A stretch of 64,000 nucleotides of DNA from positions 62,001 through 126,000 of the forward strand of contig NZ_BSDI01000011.1 of the NCBI RefSeq assembly GCF_027923225.1. The letters are read 5' to 3'. This document shows, piece after piece, positions 1-9,300 of the stretch. The notes beneath the pieces were generated by a model. It ran no database searches. It worked only from the letters and a program-made list of their open reading frames with translations, and had not been told where the DNA came from. Numbering within the stretch: position 1 is the first letter of the stretch; every line of letters begins with the position of its first letter. The DNA comes from Phytohabitans aurantiacus. Lineage in GTDB: Bacteria; Actinomycetota; Actinomycetes; Mycobacteriales; Micromonosporaceae. The position numbers and the translations under genes are program-made.

Positions 1-19
1 ACACCAAGGGTCCTTAGCA

Positions 20-532
20 CTATCTGATCTCGTAGGCGTAGCGGGCGTCGGCGGAGACTACGGCCTGGACGCGGGTGCCTTCGATCAGGCGGTCGTAGGT
101 CGCCCTGTCGACCGTCCACGCGACGATCTCGTCGCTCGTGCCGTCGTCGACGGCGACGCTGTAGATCTCCTCGCCGTACTGGCGGCTGAGCCGATCGACG
201 ACCACGCCCTCCACCGTGTGCCGGCCGGTGATGTTGCGGGCGCCCGCGTACACCGCGCGCACCGCCACGTACGCCGCCGCGACCGCGCCGATCGCGAGCC
301 CGCACCCGAAGACGAGCGCGACCGGCTTCGGCACCGGGGTCCGCACGAAGCTGGAGAGCAGCGGCGCGGCGAGACACGTCAGTATGACCGCCATGGCGGC
401 CGCCGCCACGCCGCTGGTCAGCACCGATCCGGGCCGCTCGGCGGCGTGCCACGGATGCGTGACGCGCACCCGGCGCTGCCGCCCGCCCAAGCGAGAGATC
501 ACGGTGCGTACGACGTCGAGCTCAGACCCCAC
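20..532 (-). CDS. Hypothetical two-TM membrane protein
   Basis: A 170-residue protein that I do not recognise. It has a short basic N-terminus followed by two hydrophobic segments at about residues 38-62 and 70-94, and then a polar C-terminal part of about 75 residues rich in beta-type sequence (the VEGVVVDRLSRQYGEEIYSV region). It looks like a membrane-anchored protein with a small soluble domain. The start is a GTG without a clear Shine-Dalgarno sequence, so the N-terminus is uncertain. It is transcribed away from the sugar dehydrogenase gene and shares an 84-bp divergent intergenic region with it. Confidence 0.6.
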   Translation of the reverse strand: MGSELDVVRTVISRLGGRQRRVRVTHPWHAAERPGSVLTSGVAAAAMAVILTCLAAPLLSSFVRTPVPKPVALVFGCGLAIGAVAAAYVAVRAVYAGARNITGRHTVEGVVVDRLSRQYGEEIYSVAVDDGTSDEIVAWTVDRATYDRLIEGTRVQAVVSADARYAYEIR

Positions 533-616
533 CGCTGCGGTTTACCGATGGAATCGACGGCTGTCAAGGCGAGTGCTAGATTGACAATGATCACTGTCTG
601 ACTGAGGGAGTGGATC

Positions 617-2113
617 GTGCGTACACGTCTAGCCGTGGCCGGCTTCGCGGCCTTGGTGATCGGCGCGGGTGGGGCCGGACTGGCCGCCGCCCAGACCGTC
701 GAGGATCCCGGGCCGGTGGTGCCACTCGCCAACGGTAACTTTAATTGGTCCCAGCCGCAGACCGTGGCGTCCAACCTGCAGATACCGTGGGGCCTCGCGT
801 TCCTGCCGGACGGCAGTGCCCTGGTCAGCGAGCGCAACACGGCCCGGGTGCTGCGCGTGCAGGCCGGGCAGTCGCCCCAGCAGGTTGCCACGATCAGCGG
901 GGTCTCCGCCACCGGCGAGGCGGGCCTGCTCGGGCTGGCCGTGGCGCCGACCTTCGCGCAGGACAACCTCGTCTACGCGTACTTCACGTCCGCCTCCGAC
1001 AACAGGATCGTCCGGTTCCGGCTGGACGCGCCGCAGACCCAGACGCCGATCCTGACCGGGCTCGCCCGGGCCAGCATCCACGACGGCGGCCGGATCGCTT
1101 TCGGTCCAGACGGCATGCTGTACGCCGGTGTCGGCGACGCCGGTAACACCGCCAACTCGCAGAACATGCAGAGCCGCAACGGCAAGATCCTGCGGATGCG
1201 GCCCGACGGCAGCGTGCCACCGGACAACCCGACCGCCGGCTCCCTGGTCTACAGCCTGGGGCACCGCAACGTACAGGGCCTGTCCTGGGACTCGGCCGGG
1301 CGGCTGTACGCGAGCGAGTTCGGGCAGAACACCTGGGACGAGGTCAACTACATCGTGCCCGGTGGCAACTACGGCTGGCCCACCGTCGAGGGCCGGGCGG
1401 GCGACCCGCGCTTCCGCGACCCGATCGTGCAGTGGACCACCGCTGAGGCGTCCCCCAGTGGTGCCGTGGTGGACGGCAACACGCTGCTGGTGGCCGCGCT
1501 GCGCGGTACCCGGCTGTGGCTCGTGCCGTTGACCGGCAACGGCGGCGCCGGCACCCCGACCGCGCAGCTCCAGGGCCAGTTTGGCCGGCTGCGTACGGTG
1601 GCCGTGGCTCCCGACGGTTCCCTCTGGGTCGCGACCAGCAACCGTGACGGTCGCGGCACGCCCGCCGCCACCGACGACCGGATCCTGCGCTTCGTGTCCA
1701 CCGGTACGCCGACCAGCCCGCCACCAACCACGCCGCCGCCCTCGACGCCACCGCCCACGACCCCTCCGCCGACGCCGACCACCCCGCCGCCCGGCTCCGG
1801 GCCCTGCACGGTCGGTTACCAGCTCAACCAGTGGAGCAACGGCTTCACCGCGAACGTCACCATCACCAACCGCGGTCCCTCGATCAACTCGTGGGCGCTG
1901 ACCTGGAACTTCGGCGGCAACCAGACGATCAGCAACGCGTGGAACTCGACGGTCACGCAGAGTGGTGCGGCGGTGACCGCCCGAAACGTCTCCTGGAACG
2001 GCTCGATCCTGACGAATGCCAGCGTGACGTTCGGCTTCCAGGCCAGCTACTCGGGCACCAACGCGAGACCCGCCGAATTCCGGCTCAACAACAACCCGTG
2101 CACCGTGGCTTGA
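617..2113 (+). CDS. Secreted PQQ-dependent sugar dehydrogenase with C-terminal CBM2
   Basis: A 498-residue exported protein. The GTG start follows GAGGGAG and opens a Sec-type signal peptide of about 25 residues ending near AAAQT. Residues about 45-360 match the soluble glucose/sorbosone dehydrogenase beta-propeller (IPWGLAFLPDGSALVSER, GEAGLLGLAVAP, IHDGGRIAFGPDGMLY, GHRNVQGLSWD, FGQNTWDEVNYI). A Pro/Thr-rich linker (about 363-394) leads to a family 2 carbohydrate-binding module with Trp-containing cellulose-binding strands (LNQWSNGFTANVTI, SWALTWNF) and flanking cysteines. The predicted role is oxidation of sugars at the surface of plant polysaccharide, probably with PQQ as cofactor. The fold is clear; the substrate and cofactor are inferred. 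Confidence 0.88.
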   Translation: MRTRLAVAGFAALVIGAGGAGLAAAQTVEDPGPVVPLANGNFNWSQPQTVASNLQIPWGLAFLPDGSALVSERNTARVLRVQAGQSPQQVATISGVSATGEAGLLGLAVAPTFAQDNLVYAYFTSASDNRIVRFRLDAPQTQTPILTGLARASIHDGGRIAFGPDGMLYAGVGDAGNTANSQNMQSRNGKILRMRPDGSVPPDNPTAGSLVYSLGHRNVQGLSWDSAGRLYASEFGQNTWDEVNYIVPGGNYGWPTVEGRAGDPRFRDPIVQWTTAEASPSGAVVDGNTLLVAALRGTRLWLVPLTGNGGAGTPTAQLQGQFGRLRTVAVAPDGSLWVATSNRDGRGTPAATDDRILRFVSTGTPTSPPPTTPPPSTPPPTTPPPTPTTPPPGSGPCTVGYQLNQWSNGFTANVTITNRGPSINSWALTWNFGGNQTISNAWNSTVTQSGAAVTARNVSWNGSILTNASVTFGFQASYSGTNARPAEFRLNNNPCTVA

Positions 2114-2169
2114 TCACATATTGCGCTGCGTGCGGAGCGTGACGGCATCGCCGGTGCGATGATCGGAGC

Positions 2170-2922
2170 GTGACCACCACGCTTGCGATCGACTGCGGCG
2201 GGGGCGGCATCAAGGCATCCGTCCTGGATGAGGCCGGCACCATGCGGGCCCATCCAGTGCGGGTGCCGACGCCGTACCCCCTGCCGCCGGCACTGTTCGT
2301 ACAGACGCTCAAGGACCTCGGCGGCAAGCTGCCCGCGGCCGACCGGGCGACCGTGGGCATGCCCGGCATGATCCGGCACGGCGTCGTGGTGGCCACCCCG
2401 CACTACGTGACCCGCAACGGCCCGCGTACCAAGGTCGACCCCGACCTCGTCACCCAGTGGGCCGGGTTCGACGCCCGCACCGCGCTCGCCGAGGCGTTCG
2501 GCGTGCCGACCCTCGTGCTGAACGACGCCGAGGTGCACGGCGCCGGCGTCGTCGCCGGCACCGGCCTGGAGCTGGTGCTGACCCTTGGCACAGGGCTCGG
2601 CTGCGCGCTCTTCGACGGCGGCGTGCTGGCTCCGCACCTGGAGTTGTCGCAGGCGCCGGTGCGCTGGGGCCTCAGCTACGACACCTACATCGGCGAGCAC
2701 GAACGCCGCCGGCTGGGCGACGCGTTCTGGTCCCGGCGCATCCGGACCATCGTCGAAGGATTGCGGCCCGTCTTCCTGTGGGACCGCCTGTACATCGGCG
2801 GCGGCAACTCCCGGCGCATCCGCCCTGAGCAGCTCGAACGCATGGGCGACGACGTGGTGATCGTGCCCAACACGGCCGGCATCATCGGCGGCGTCCGCGC
2901 CTGGTCCCTGGCCCGCCCGTAA
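2170..2922 (+). CDS. ROK-family polyphosphate glucokinase-like protein
   Basis: A 250-residue cytoplasmic ASKHA-fold kinase. The N-terminal phosphate loop reads AIDCGGGGIKASVLD, the catalytic-Asp region reads VLNDAEVHGAG, and a second glycine-rich nucleotide motif reads LTLGTGLGCALFDGG. Length and motifs match the ROK subfamily containing polyphosphate/ATP glucokinase (PpgK), which phosphorylates glucose to glucose-6-phosphate. It starts at a GTG with a weak Shine-Dalgarno sequence, 56 bp after the sugar dehydrogenase, and could be co-transcribed with it. Polyphosphate as donor is inferred from family resemblance only, and the canonical PpgK DIGGTGIK loop is altered here. Confidence 0.75.
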   Translation: MTTTLAIDCGGGGIKASVLDEAGTMRAHPVRVPTPYPLPPALFVQTLKDLGGKLPAADRATVGMPGMIRHGVVVATPHYVTRNGPRTKVDPDLVTQWAGFDARTALAEAFGVPTLVLNDAEVHGAGVVAGTGLELVLTLGTGLGCALFDGGVLAPHLELSQAPVRWGLSYDTYIGEHERRRLGDAFWSRRIRTIVEGLRPVFLWDRLYIGGGNSRRIRPEQLERMGDDVVIVPNTAGIIGGVRAWSLARP

Positions 2923-2986
2923 TACTCGTTAAGGAAAAATGGCCGCGTGGTGGCCGTGTGATGGCCGCCACGTGGATGCTGCCGCC

Positions 2987-5900
2987 ATGCGTACCCGGAG
3001 CTGGTTGGTGGTGGGCGCGGTCGTCGCGGCGTCCGCGGTGGTGGTGCCGGTGCCGGCGGTGGCCGCGAAACCGGCGGCGCCGCGCACGGTGGGAGAGGCG
3101 GCGGCCCGGGCCGCCGCGGTCGCGTCGGGCAAGCGCGTCGAGGCTACCGCGCTGCGCACCGAGCGCCAGCAGGTGTTCGCGAACCCCGACGGCAGCTTCA
3201 CGCTGCAACAGTCGGTCATCCCGGTGCGGGTTCGCCGTGGCGCCGATTGGGTACCGGTCGACACCGCGCTGCGCAGGAACGCTGACGGTAGCGTCGCGCC
3301 CGCGGCGACCACTTTGGACATGGCGTTCTCGGGCGGCGGCACCGGCCCGCTGGTGCGGATGCGACGCGACGGCACCGAGCTGGCGCTCAGCTGGCCGGGG
3401 CGACTGCCTGAGCCGGTACTCAGCGGCGACACGGCCACGTACCGCGAGGTGCTGCCCGGCGTCGATCTGACGGTACGGGCCAGCGTCGAGGGCTTCTCGC
3501 AACTGCTGGTGGTGAAGTCGGCGACGGCGGCGAAGAACCCGGCGCTGGCGCGGGTGCGGCTGGGCACCACCACGAAGGGCGTGACCGTGCGGGCGGCCGA
3601 GGGCGGCGCGCTCGCGGCGGTGGACGCGAAGGGCGCGCCGGTGTTCGAGGCGCCGGCACCGTACATGTGGGACTCCTCGGGGAGCGGCGCCACCGCGAGC
3701 AAGCCGGGCGGCACCGTGCGGTCGATGCGGGTGGGTCTCAGTGCGCGCGAGGTGGCCTTGGAGCCCGACAAGACGCTGCTGACCGGTGCCCGCACGAAGT
3801 ATCCGGTCTACATCGACCCGTCGTGGTCGGGTTCGCGTACGGCGTGGACGCAGGTGTGGAGCAACCTGCCGACGACGTCGTTCTGGAACGGCGCGAACGA
3901 CGCCGAGGACGAGGCGCGGGTCGGGTACGACGCGACGGATGGCAAGAAGACACGCTCGTTCTTCCGTTTCGACACCACAGGCGTCAAGGGGAAGCACATC
4001 ATCAAGGCCACGCTCCAGACCTTCGAGGTGTGGTCGCGTTCGTGCACGGCCCGGCAGGTACAGGTGTGGGCGGTCAACCCGATCTCGTCGGCCACGACGT
4101 GGAGCAAGCAGCCGAGCTGGGTCACGAAGCTGACCGAGAAGAGCTTCGCCAAGGGGTACTCGTCGAGCTGCCCCGCCGGTGGCGTGGAGTTCGACGTGAC
4201 GGCGCATATCAAGAACTCGGCGAAGAACGGGTGGAGCAACGTCACACAGGGTCTGCGGGCTTCCGCCACGGCGGAGTCCAACAAGGACACGCTGTCGTGG
4301 AAGCGGTTCCGCAACAACCCGTCCATCACGATCACGTACAACACGGTGCCGGGGTCGCCGACCAACCTGACCACGGACGGCTCGTCGACCTGCACGACGG
4401 GCGCGGGCCGGCTGGTCATCGGCACAGCCACGCCGACGATGCGGGCCTCGGTCAGTGATGCCGACAACGCGGTGATGGCCCACTTCCAGTGGTGGAAGGT
4501 GGACGGCACGACGCATCTGGGCGAGTGGACGTCGGGGTCGCTCGCCGGTAAGAAGCCGACGACGGTGGCGAAGGCGATCCCGTCCGGTGCGTTCGCCAAC
4601 GGGGAGATCGCCAAGTGGCGGGTACGCGCCGAGGACGGCACCGACAGCAGCGCGTGGAGCCCGTTCTGCGAGTTCCGGATCGACACCAGCCGGCCGCCCA
4701 TCCCGACGCTCACCTCGACCGCCTTCCCGGACGGCGCCGAGGGCGACGCCGTGATGGGTCGGGCGTCCACAGTGGTGATCGGTGCGAACGGCGGCACGGA
4801 CGTCACCTCGTACGAGTACGTGCTGAACGGTGACTCGACGGCGCTGACCAAGAAGGCGACACCGGCGTCAGCCGGCGGGCCGGCGAACGCGGCGGTCACC
4901 CCCGACCGGTTCGTCAACTGGATCCACGTGCGCGCCGTCGACGCGGCCGGTAACAAGTCCGCCGTGGCGACCGTCGTCTTCTATGCCGACATCCCGTCGG
5001 GGCCGGTCGGTGACTGGACGCTGGACGAAACCGAGGACGGCCTGGTGGCCGAGGACAGTTCGGCCAACGCGCGGCACGCCGCCCTGGCCGGCGGGGCCAC
5101 CTGGGTCGACGGCGTATCCGGTGGCGCGCTGCACCTGGACGGCACCACCGGGTACGCCGCGACGCCCGGCCAGGTGCTCGACACCACGAAGTCGTTCTCG
5201 GTCAGCGCGTGGATCCGGCTGACCGACAAGTCCCGCAACGCGGTCGCCCTGACCCAGGTGGGGAACCGGGCCAGCGCGTTCGCCCTCTACTACTCCAGCT
5301 CGTACAACAAGTGGATCTTCAACCGGACGGCGGTGGACGGCGATACCCAGACGTACACCCGGGCGCTGTCGACCACTGTTCCGGCGGTCAACACGTGGGT
5401 GCATCTGGCTGGCGTGTACGACGCCACGGCGCAGCAGGTCAAGCTCTACGTCAACGGTGCACTGGAGGGCAGCGCGTCCTTCACGACGCCGTGGAGCGCG
5501 ACCGGCGGCCTCCAGATCGGACGGTCCAAAGTGGCCGGGAACCTCGGCGAGTACTGGCCGGGCGACATCGACGGGCTGCGAGTGTACGACCGGGTGCTGC
5601 TGCCCGGTGAGGTGCAGCAGGTGCCGAAGCTGACCAGCCACTGGAAGCTCGACGAGACCTCCGGCACCACGGCGGCGGACGCGGTCGGTGGGCGTACGGC
5701 CACCTGGTCGGCGAGCGGCGTGTCCCGGACCACCGGGGTCAGCGGCAACGCGGTCGCGGTCAACGGGAGCACCGGCGCCCTCGCCACCACCGCCCCGGCG
5801 CTGCGCACCGACGGCAGCTTCACGATCAGCGCCTGGGTACGGCCGGACGCGGTGAGCAAGAACGGGATCGCGGTCAGCCAGCTCGGTTCGGCGGTGGGCG

Positions 5901-6292
5901 GCTTCAACCTCGGCTGGGCCTGGAACGCCGACTACGGCGCGTACCAGTGGTCGGTGCGCACCTCGTCGACGGACGCTTCCGGCTCGGCGGTGCGGGAGGC
6001 GACCGACCTGTTCAACGTCCCCACCGCTGGCACGTGGACGCATCTGGTGGCGGTCTACGACGCGGCGGCGCACAAGCTGCGGCTGTACGTGGACGGCCAG
6101 GCGGTGGACGAGACGTACCACGCGAGCGCCTGGAACGCGGGCGGCAGCGTGCTCATCGGCCGTGGCCAGGCGTCCAACGTGACGTTCTCGCAGTACCTGA
6201 CCGGTGGGATCGACGACGTGCGCACGTACTCAGGCGTCCTCAGCGACCAGGAGATCTTCGACATCTACGGCGCGATCGCAAGCGGCGACTAG
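2987..6292 (+). CDS. Secreted DNRLRE / twin LamG-domain protein
   Basis: A 1101-residue exported protein. An in-frame ATG lies 48 bp upstream, but the one used here opens a normal signal peptide (MRTRSWLVVGAVVAASAVVV, cleaved near VAA). The N-terminal 280 residues are typical of actinobacterial wall-associated RHS partners. Residues about 280-450 resemble a DNRLRE repeat domain (RSFFRFDTTGVKGKHIIKATL), followed by a fibronectin-like region, and two concanavalin-A-like LamG domains begin near residues 672 (WTLDETEDG) and 883 (WKLDETSG). It is the first gene of an apparent three-gene operon; the next start lies 21 bp downstream. Probably an adhesive or carbohydrate-binding surface protein; the ligand is unknown. 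Confidence 0.82.
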   Translation: MRTRSWLVVGAVVAASAVVVPVPAVAAKPAAPRTVGEAAARAAAVASGKRVEATALRTERQQVFANPDGSFTLQQSVIPVRVRRGADWVPVDTALRRNADGSVAPAATTLDMAFSGGGTGPLVRMRRDGTELALSWPGRLPEPVLSGDTATYREVLPGVDLTVRASVEGFSQLLVVKSATAAKNPALARVRLGTTTKGVTVRAAEGGALAAVDAKGAPVFEAPAPYMWDSSGSGATASKPGGTVRSMRVGLSAREVALEPDKTLLTGARTKYPVYIDPSWSGSRTAWTQVWSNLPTTSFWNGANDAEDEARVGYDATDGKKTRSFFRFDTTGVKGKHIIKATLQTFEVWSRSCTARQVQVWAVNPISSATTWSKQPSWVTKLTEKSFAKGYSSSCPAGGVEFDVTAHIKNSAKNGWSNVTQGLRASATAESNKDTLSWKRFRNNPSITITYNTVPGSPTNLTTDGSSTCTTGAGRLVIGTATPTMRASVSDADNAVMAHFQWWKVDGTTHLGEWTSGSLAGKKPTTVAKAIPSGAFANGEIAKWRVRAEDGTDSSAWSPFCEFRIDTSRPPIPTLTSTAFPDGAEGDAVMGRASTVVIGANGGTDVTSYEYVLNGDSTALTKKATPASAGGPANAAVTPDRFVNWIHVRAVDAAGNKSAVATVVFYADIPSGPVGDWTLDETEDGLVAEDSSANARHAALAGGATWVDGVSGGALHLDGTTGYAATPGQVLDTTKSFSVSAWIRLTDKSRNAVALTQVGNRASAFALYYSSSYNKWIFNRTAVDGDTQTYTRALSTTVPAVNTWVHLAGVYDATAQQVKLYVNGALEGSASFTTPWSATGGLQIGRSKVAGNLGEYWPGDIDGLRVYDRVLLPGEVQQVPKLTSHWKLDETSGTTAADAVGGRTATWSASGVSRTTGVSGNAVAVNGSTGALATTAPALRTDGSFTISAWVRPDAVSKNGIAVSQLGSAVGGFNLGWAWNADYGAYQWSVRTSSTDASGSAVREATDLFNVPTAGTWTHLVAVYDAAAHKLRLYVDGQAVDETYHASAWNAGGSVLIGRGQASNVTFSQYLTGGIDDVRTYSGVLSDQEIFDIYGAIASGD

Positions 6293-6313
6293 GCGATGAA
6301 AGGGAGGCGCACC

Positions 6314-9300
6314 GTGAATCTCAAGTGGATGGCTGGTGTCAGCACCGCGGTAATGGCAGCCAGCCTGCTAGTCGCCTCCCCTACTGCCGCCGCGCCTCCG
6401 AAGCCGTGGTCTCCGCCCGCGACGCAGGCGGAGAAGTCCGTGCCGACCAAGCCCTTCGCGCCGCGCCGCCAGCGGGTCGCCCCGGTGGCGGAGAAGGGTC
6501 CGGCGGCGGTCGCCTGGCCGGCGGCGGGCGAGGCCACGGTGCCGTTGCGTGCGACCCGGGCGCGGGCCGGCAACCTGCCTGTGTGGGTTACCGGTGCCGG
6601 CGCGGGCACGGTCAAGGTGAAGGTGCTGGACCGGGTCGCGGCCGACCGGGCCGGCGTGCCGGGTCTGATGTTCACGGTAACCCCCGCCGCCGCGCGCTCC
6701 CGGATGACGGTCGAGGTGGACTACTCCTCCTTCCGGTACGCCTACGGCGGTGATTGGGCGTCGCGGCTGCGCCTGGTGGAGCTGCCGGCGTGCGCACTGT
6801 CCACTCCGGAGCGGGCCGAGTGCCGCGCCGGAAAGCCGCTGCCGACCCGCAACGCGGTCAAGGAGGGCACGCTGTCGGCCGAGGTGACGGCCAGCGCGGC
6901 GGTGCTCGCTGCGGCGGCGGCCCCGTCGGGCAGTTCCGGCGACTACTCGGCGACTCCGCTGGCGCGCTCGTCGTCCTGGGAGGTGGGCGGCGCGGCGGGC
7001 GACTTCTCGTGGTCGTACGAGATGGACACGCCACCGGCGCTCGGCGGCCCGGAACCGGACCTGGACCTCAGGTACAACTCGGCGGGCGTGGACGGTCGGA
7101 CGGCGTCGACGAACAACCAGCCGTCCTGGGTAGGCGAGGGCTGGGGCCTGTCCGAGGGCTTCGTCGAGCGGCGTTACAAGTCGTGTTCGGACGAGGTGAC
7201 CACGACACCGAAGCCGTACGACCTGTGCTGGGAGACCGACAACGCGTTCGTCAGCCTGGGTGACAAGACCGTCGAGCTGGTCAAGGACGCCACCACGGGC
7301 GCCTGGCGGCTGCGCAACGATGACGCGTCCAAGGTGGAGCGCCTGACCGGAGCCACGAACGGTGACAACGACGGCGAGTACTGGAAGCTCACCGACCGGG
7401 ACGGCACGCAGTACTTCTTCGGCCTGAACCGCCTGCCCGGCTGGGCGAGCGGCAATGAGGTCACGAACTCCACGTGGAGCGCACCCGTGTTCGGCAACGA
7501 CTCGGGCGAGCCCTGCCACGCCTCGACGTTCGCCGCGTCGTACTGCACGCAGGCGTGGCGGTGGAATCTCGACTACGTTGTCGACACCAACGGCAACGCG
7601 ATGTCGTACTTCTACACCCCCGTCACCAACTACTACGGCCGTAACCGCACCGCCTCGGCCGGCACCGCCTACCACCGCGACGGCTATTTGAGCCGGATCG
7701 ACTACGGGCAGCGCTTCGACACGATGCATTCGGCGGCTGCGCCAATGCGGGTCGTCTTCGAGGTCGAGGAGCGCTGCGCGGCGGGCGCCACCTGTGGCAC
7801 CGGTGCCATGACGAAGGACACCGCGAAGAACTGGCCGGACGTGCCGTTCGACCAGCAGTGCAACTCCGGCGCGACCTGCACCGACCTGTTCGCGCCGACG
7901 TTCTGGACGCGCAAGCGGCTCAAGTCGGTGACGACGAAGGTGCTGGTGTCCGGCACCACCTACAAGAACGTCGACTCCTGGGCGCTCGGGTACCAGTTCC
8001 GCGAGCCCGGCGACGGCACGTCGAACCTGCTTTGGCTCTCCTCCATCACCCGCACGGGCCACGTGGGCGGCACGCAGGCGCTGCCGGCGGTCACCTTCGA
8101 GGGCGTGCAGCTGGAGAATCGGGTCGACGCCGAAGAGGGCATCCCGCCCATGATCAAGTGGCGGGTCAGCGATGTCTACGACGAGTTCGGCGGGCACACC
8201 CGAGTGAACTACTCCGGCAAGGAGTGCACGCGCGCCAACCCGCCGACGCCGGACTCCAACACCAAGCGCTGCTTCCCGCACTACTGGACGCCGGAGGGCG
8301 CCACCGCGCCGAAGCTGGACTGGTTCCACAAGTACGTCGCGGTGCAGGTGCTCCAGGACGACCAGTCCGGTGTCGCGGGCATCGAGCAGACCGACTACGA
8401 GTACCTCGGCGGCGGCGCCTGGCACTACGACGACAACGAGCTGACGCCGGCGAAGTACCGGACGTGGAGCGAGTGGCGCGGGTTCGCCCGGGTGAAGGTG
8501 ACGCACGGCGCGAGCGGCGACATCCGGTCACAGGACGAGACGCTGTACTACCGGGGGATGGACGGCGACAAGCTGTCCTCCGGCACCCGCAACGTGTCGG
8601 TGACCGACTCCGAAGGCGTGGCGGTCGCCGACCACGAGGCGCTGGCGGGAAACCCGCGCGAGACCATCACCTACAACGGGCCCGGCGGTGCGGTGCTGGA
8701 CGGTGAGATCCGCGACTACTGGATCTCGGCGGCCACCGCGACCCGCGGCACCAACAAGGCGTACATGACTGGCGTCTCCAAGACGCGCAACCGCCTTGCG
8801 CTCGCCGCCGGTGGCTGGCGGCGTACCGAGGAGCAGACCGCCTTCGACTCGTACGGCCTGCCGTACCAGGTCAACGATCTGGGCGACACGTCGAGGACGG
8901 ATGACGACGAGTGTGTGCGGCTCACGTACGCGCGCGACACCTCGAAGATGCTGATCAACTTCAAGTCGCGCGAGGAGCGGGTCTCCGTCGCCTGCACCGT
9001 GACCCCGTCCCGGCCGAACGACGTGCTCTCCGACGTGCGCACGTTCTACGACGGCTCCACCACGTTCGGCACCGCGCCGACGAAGGGTGACGAGACGCTG
9101 ACCCAGGAGCTGGCGTCGTACTCGGGCTCTACGCCGGTGTACGTGCAGTCGACGCGCGCCACGTACGACATCTACGGCCGCACGCGCGACTCGTTCGACG
9201 CGCTGGATCGCAAGACGACGACCGCGTTCACGCCGGCGACCGGTGGTCCGGCGACCAGTGTCACGACGACCAACCCGCTGGGGCACGCGCAGACCACCAC

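Noticed and set aside
581..616. TTGACA at 581 as a -35 box for the sugar dehydrogenase gene
   Set aside because: A -10 element at the right distance would fall in the Shine-Dalgarno and no TATAAT-like sequence is there, so no promoter was called.
2882..4516. A 544-codon frame antisense to the DNRLRE/LamG gene
   Set aside because: It has an Arg-dominated composition without motifs, and covers the start and signal peptide of a well-supported gene.
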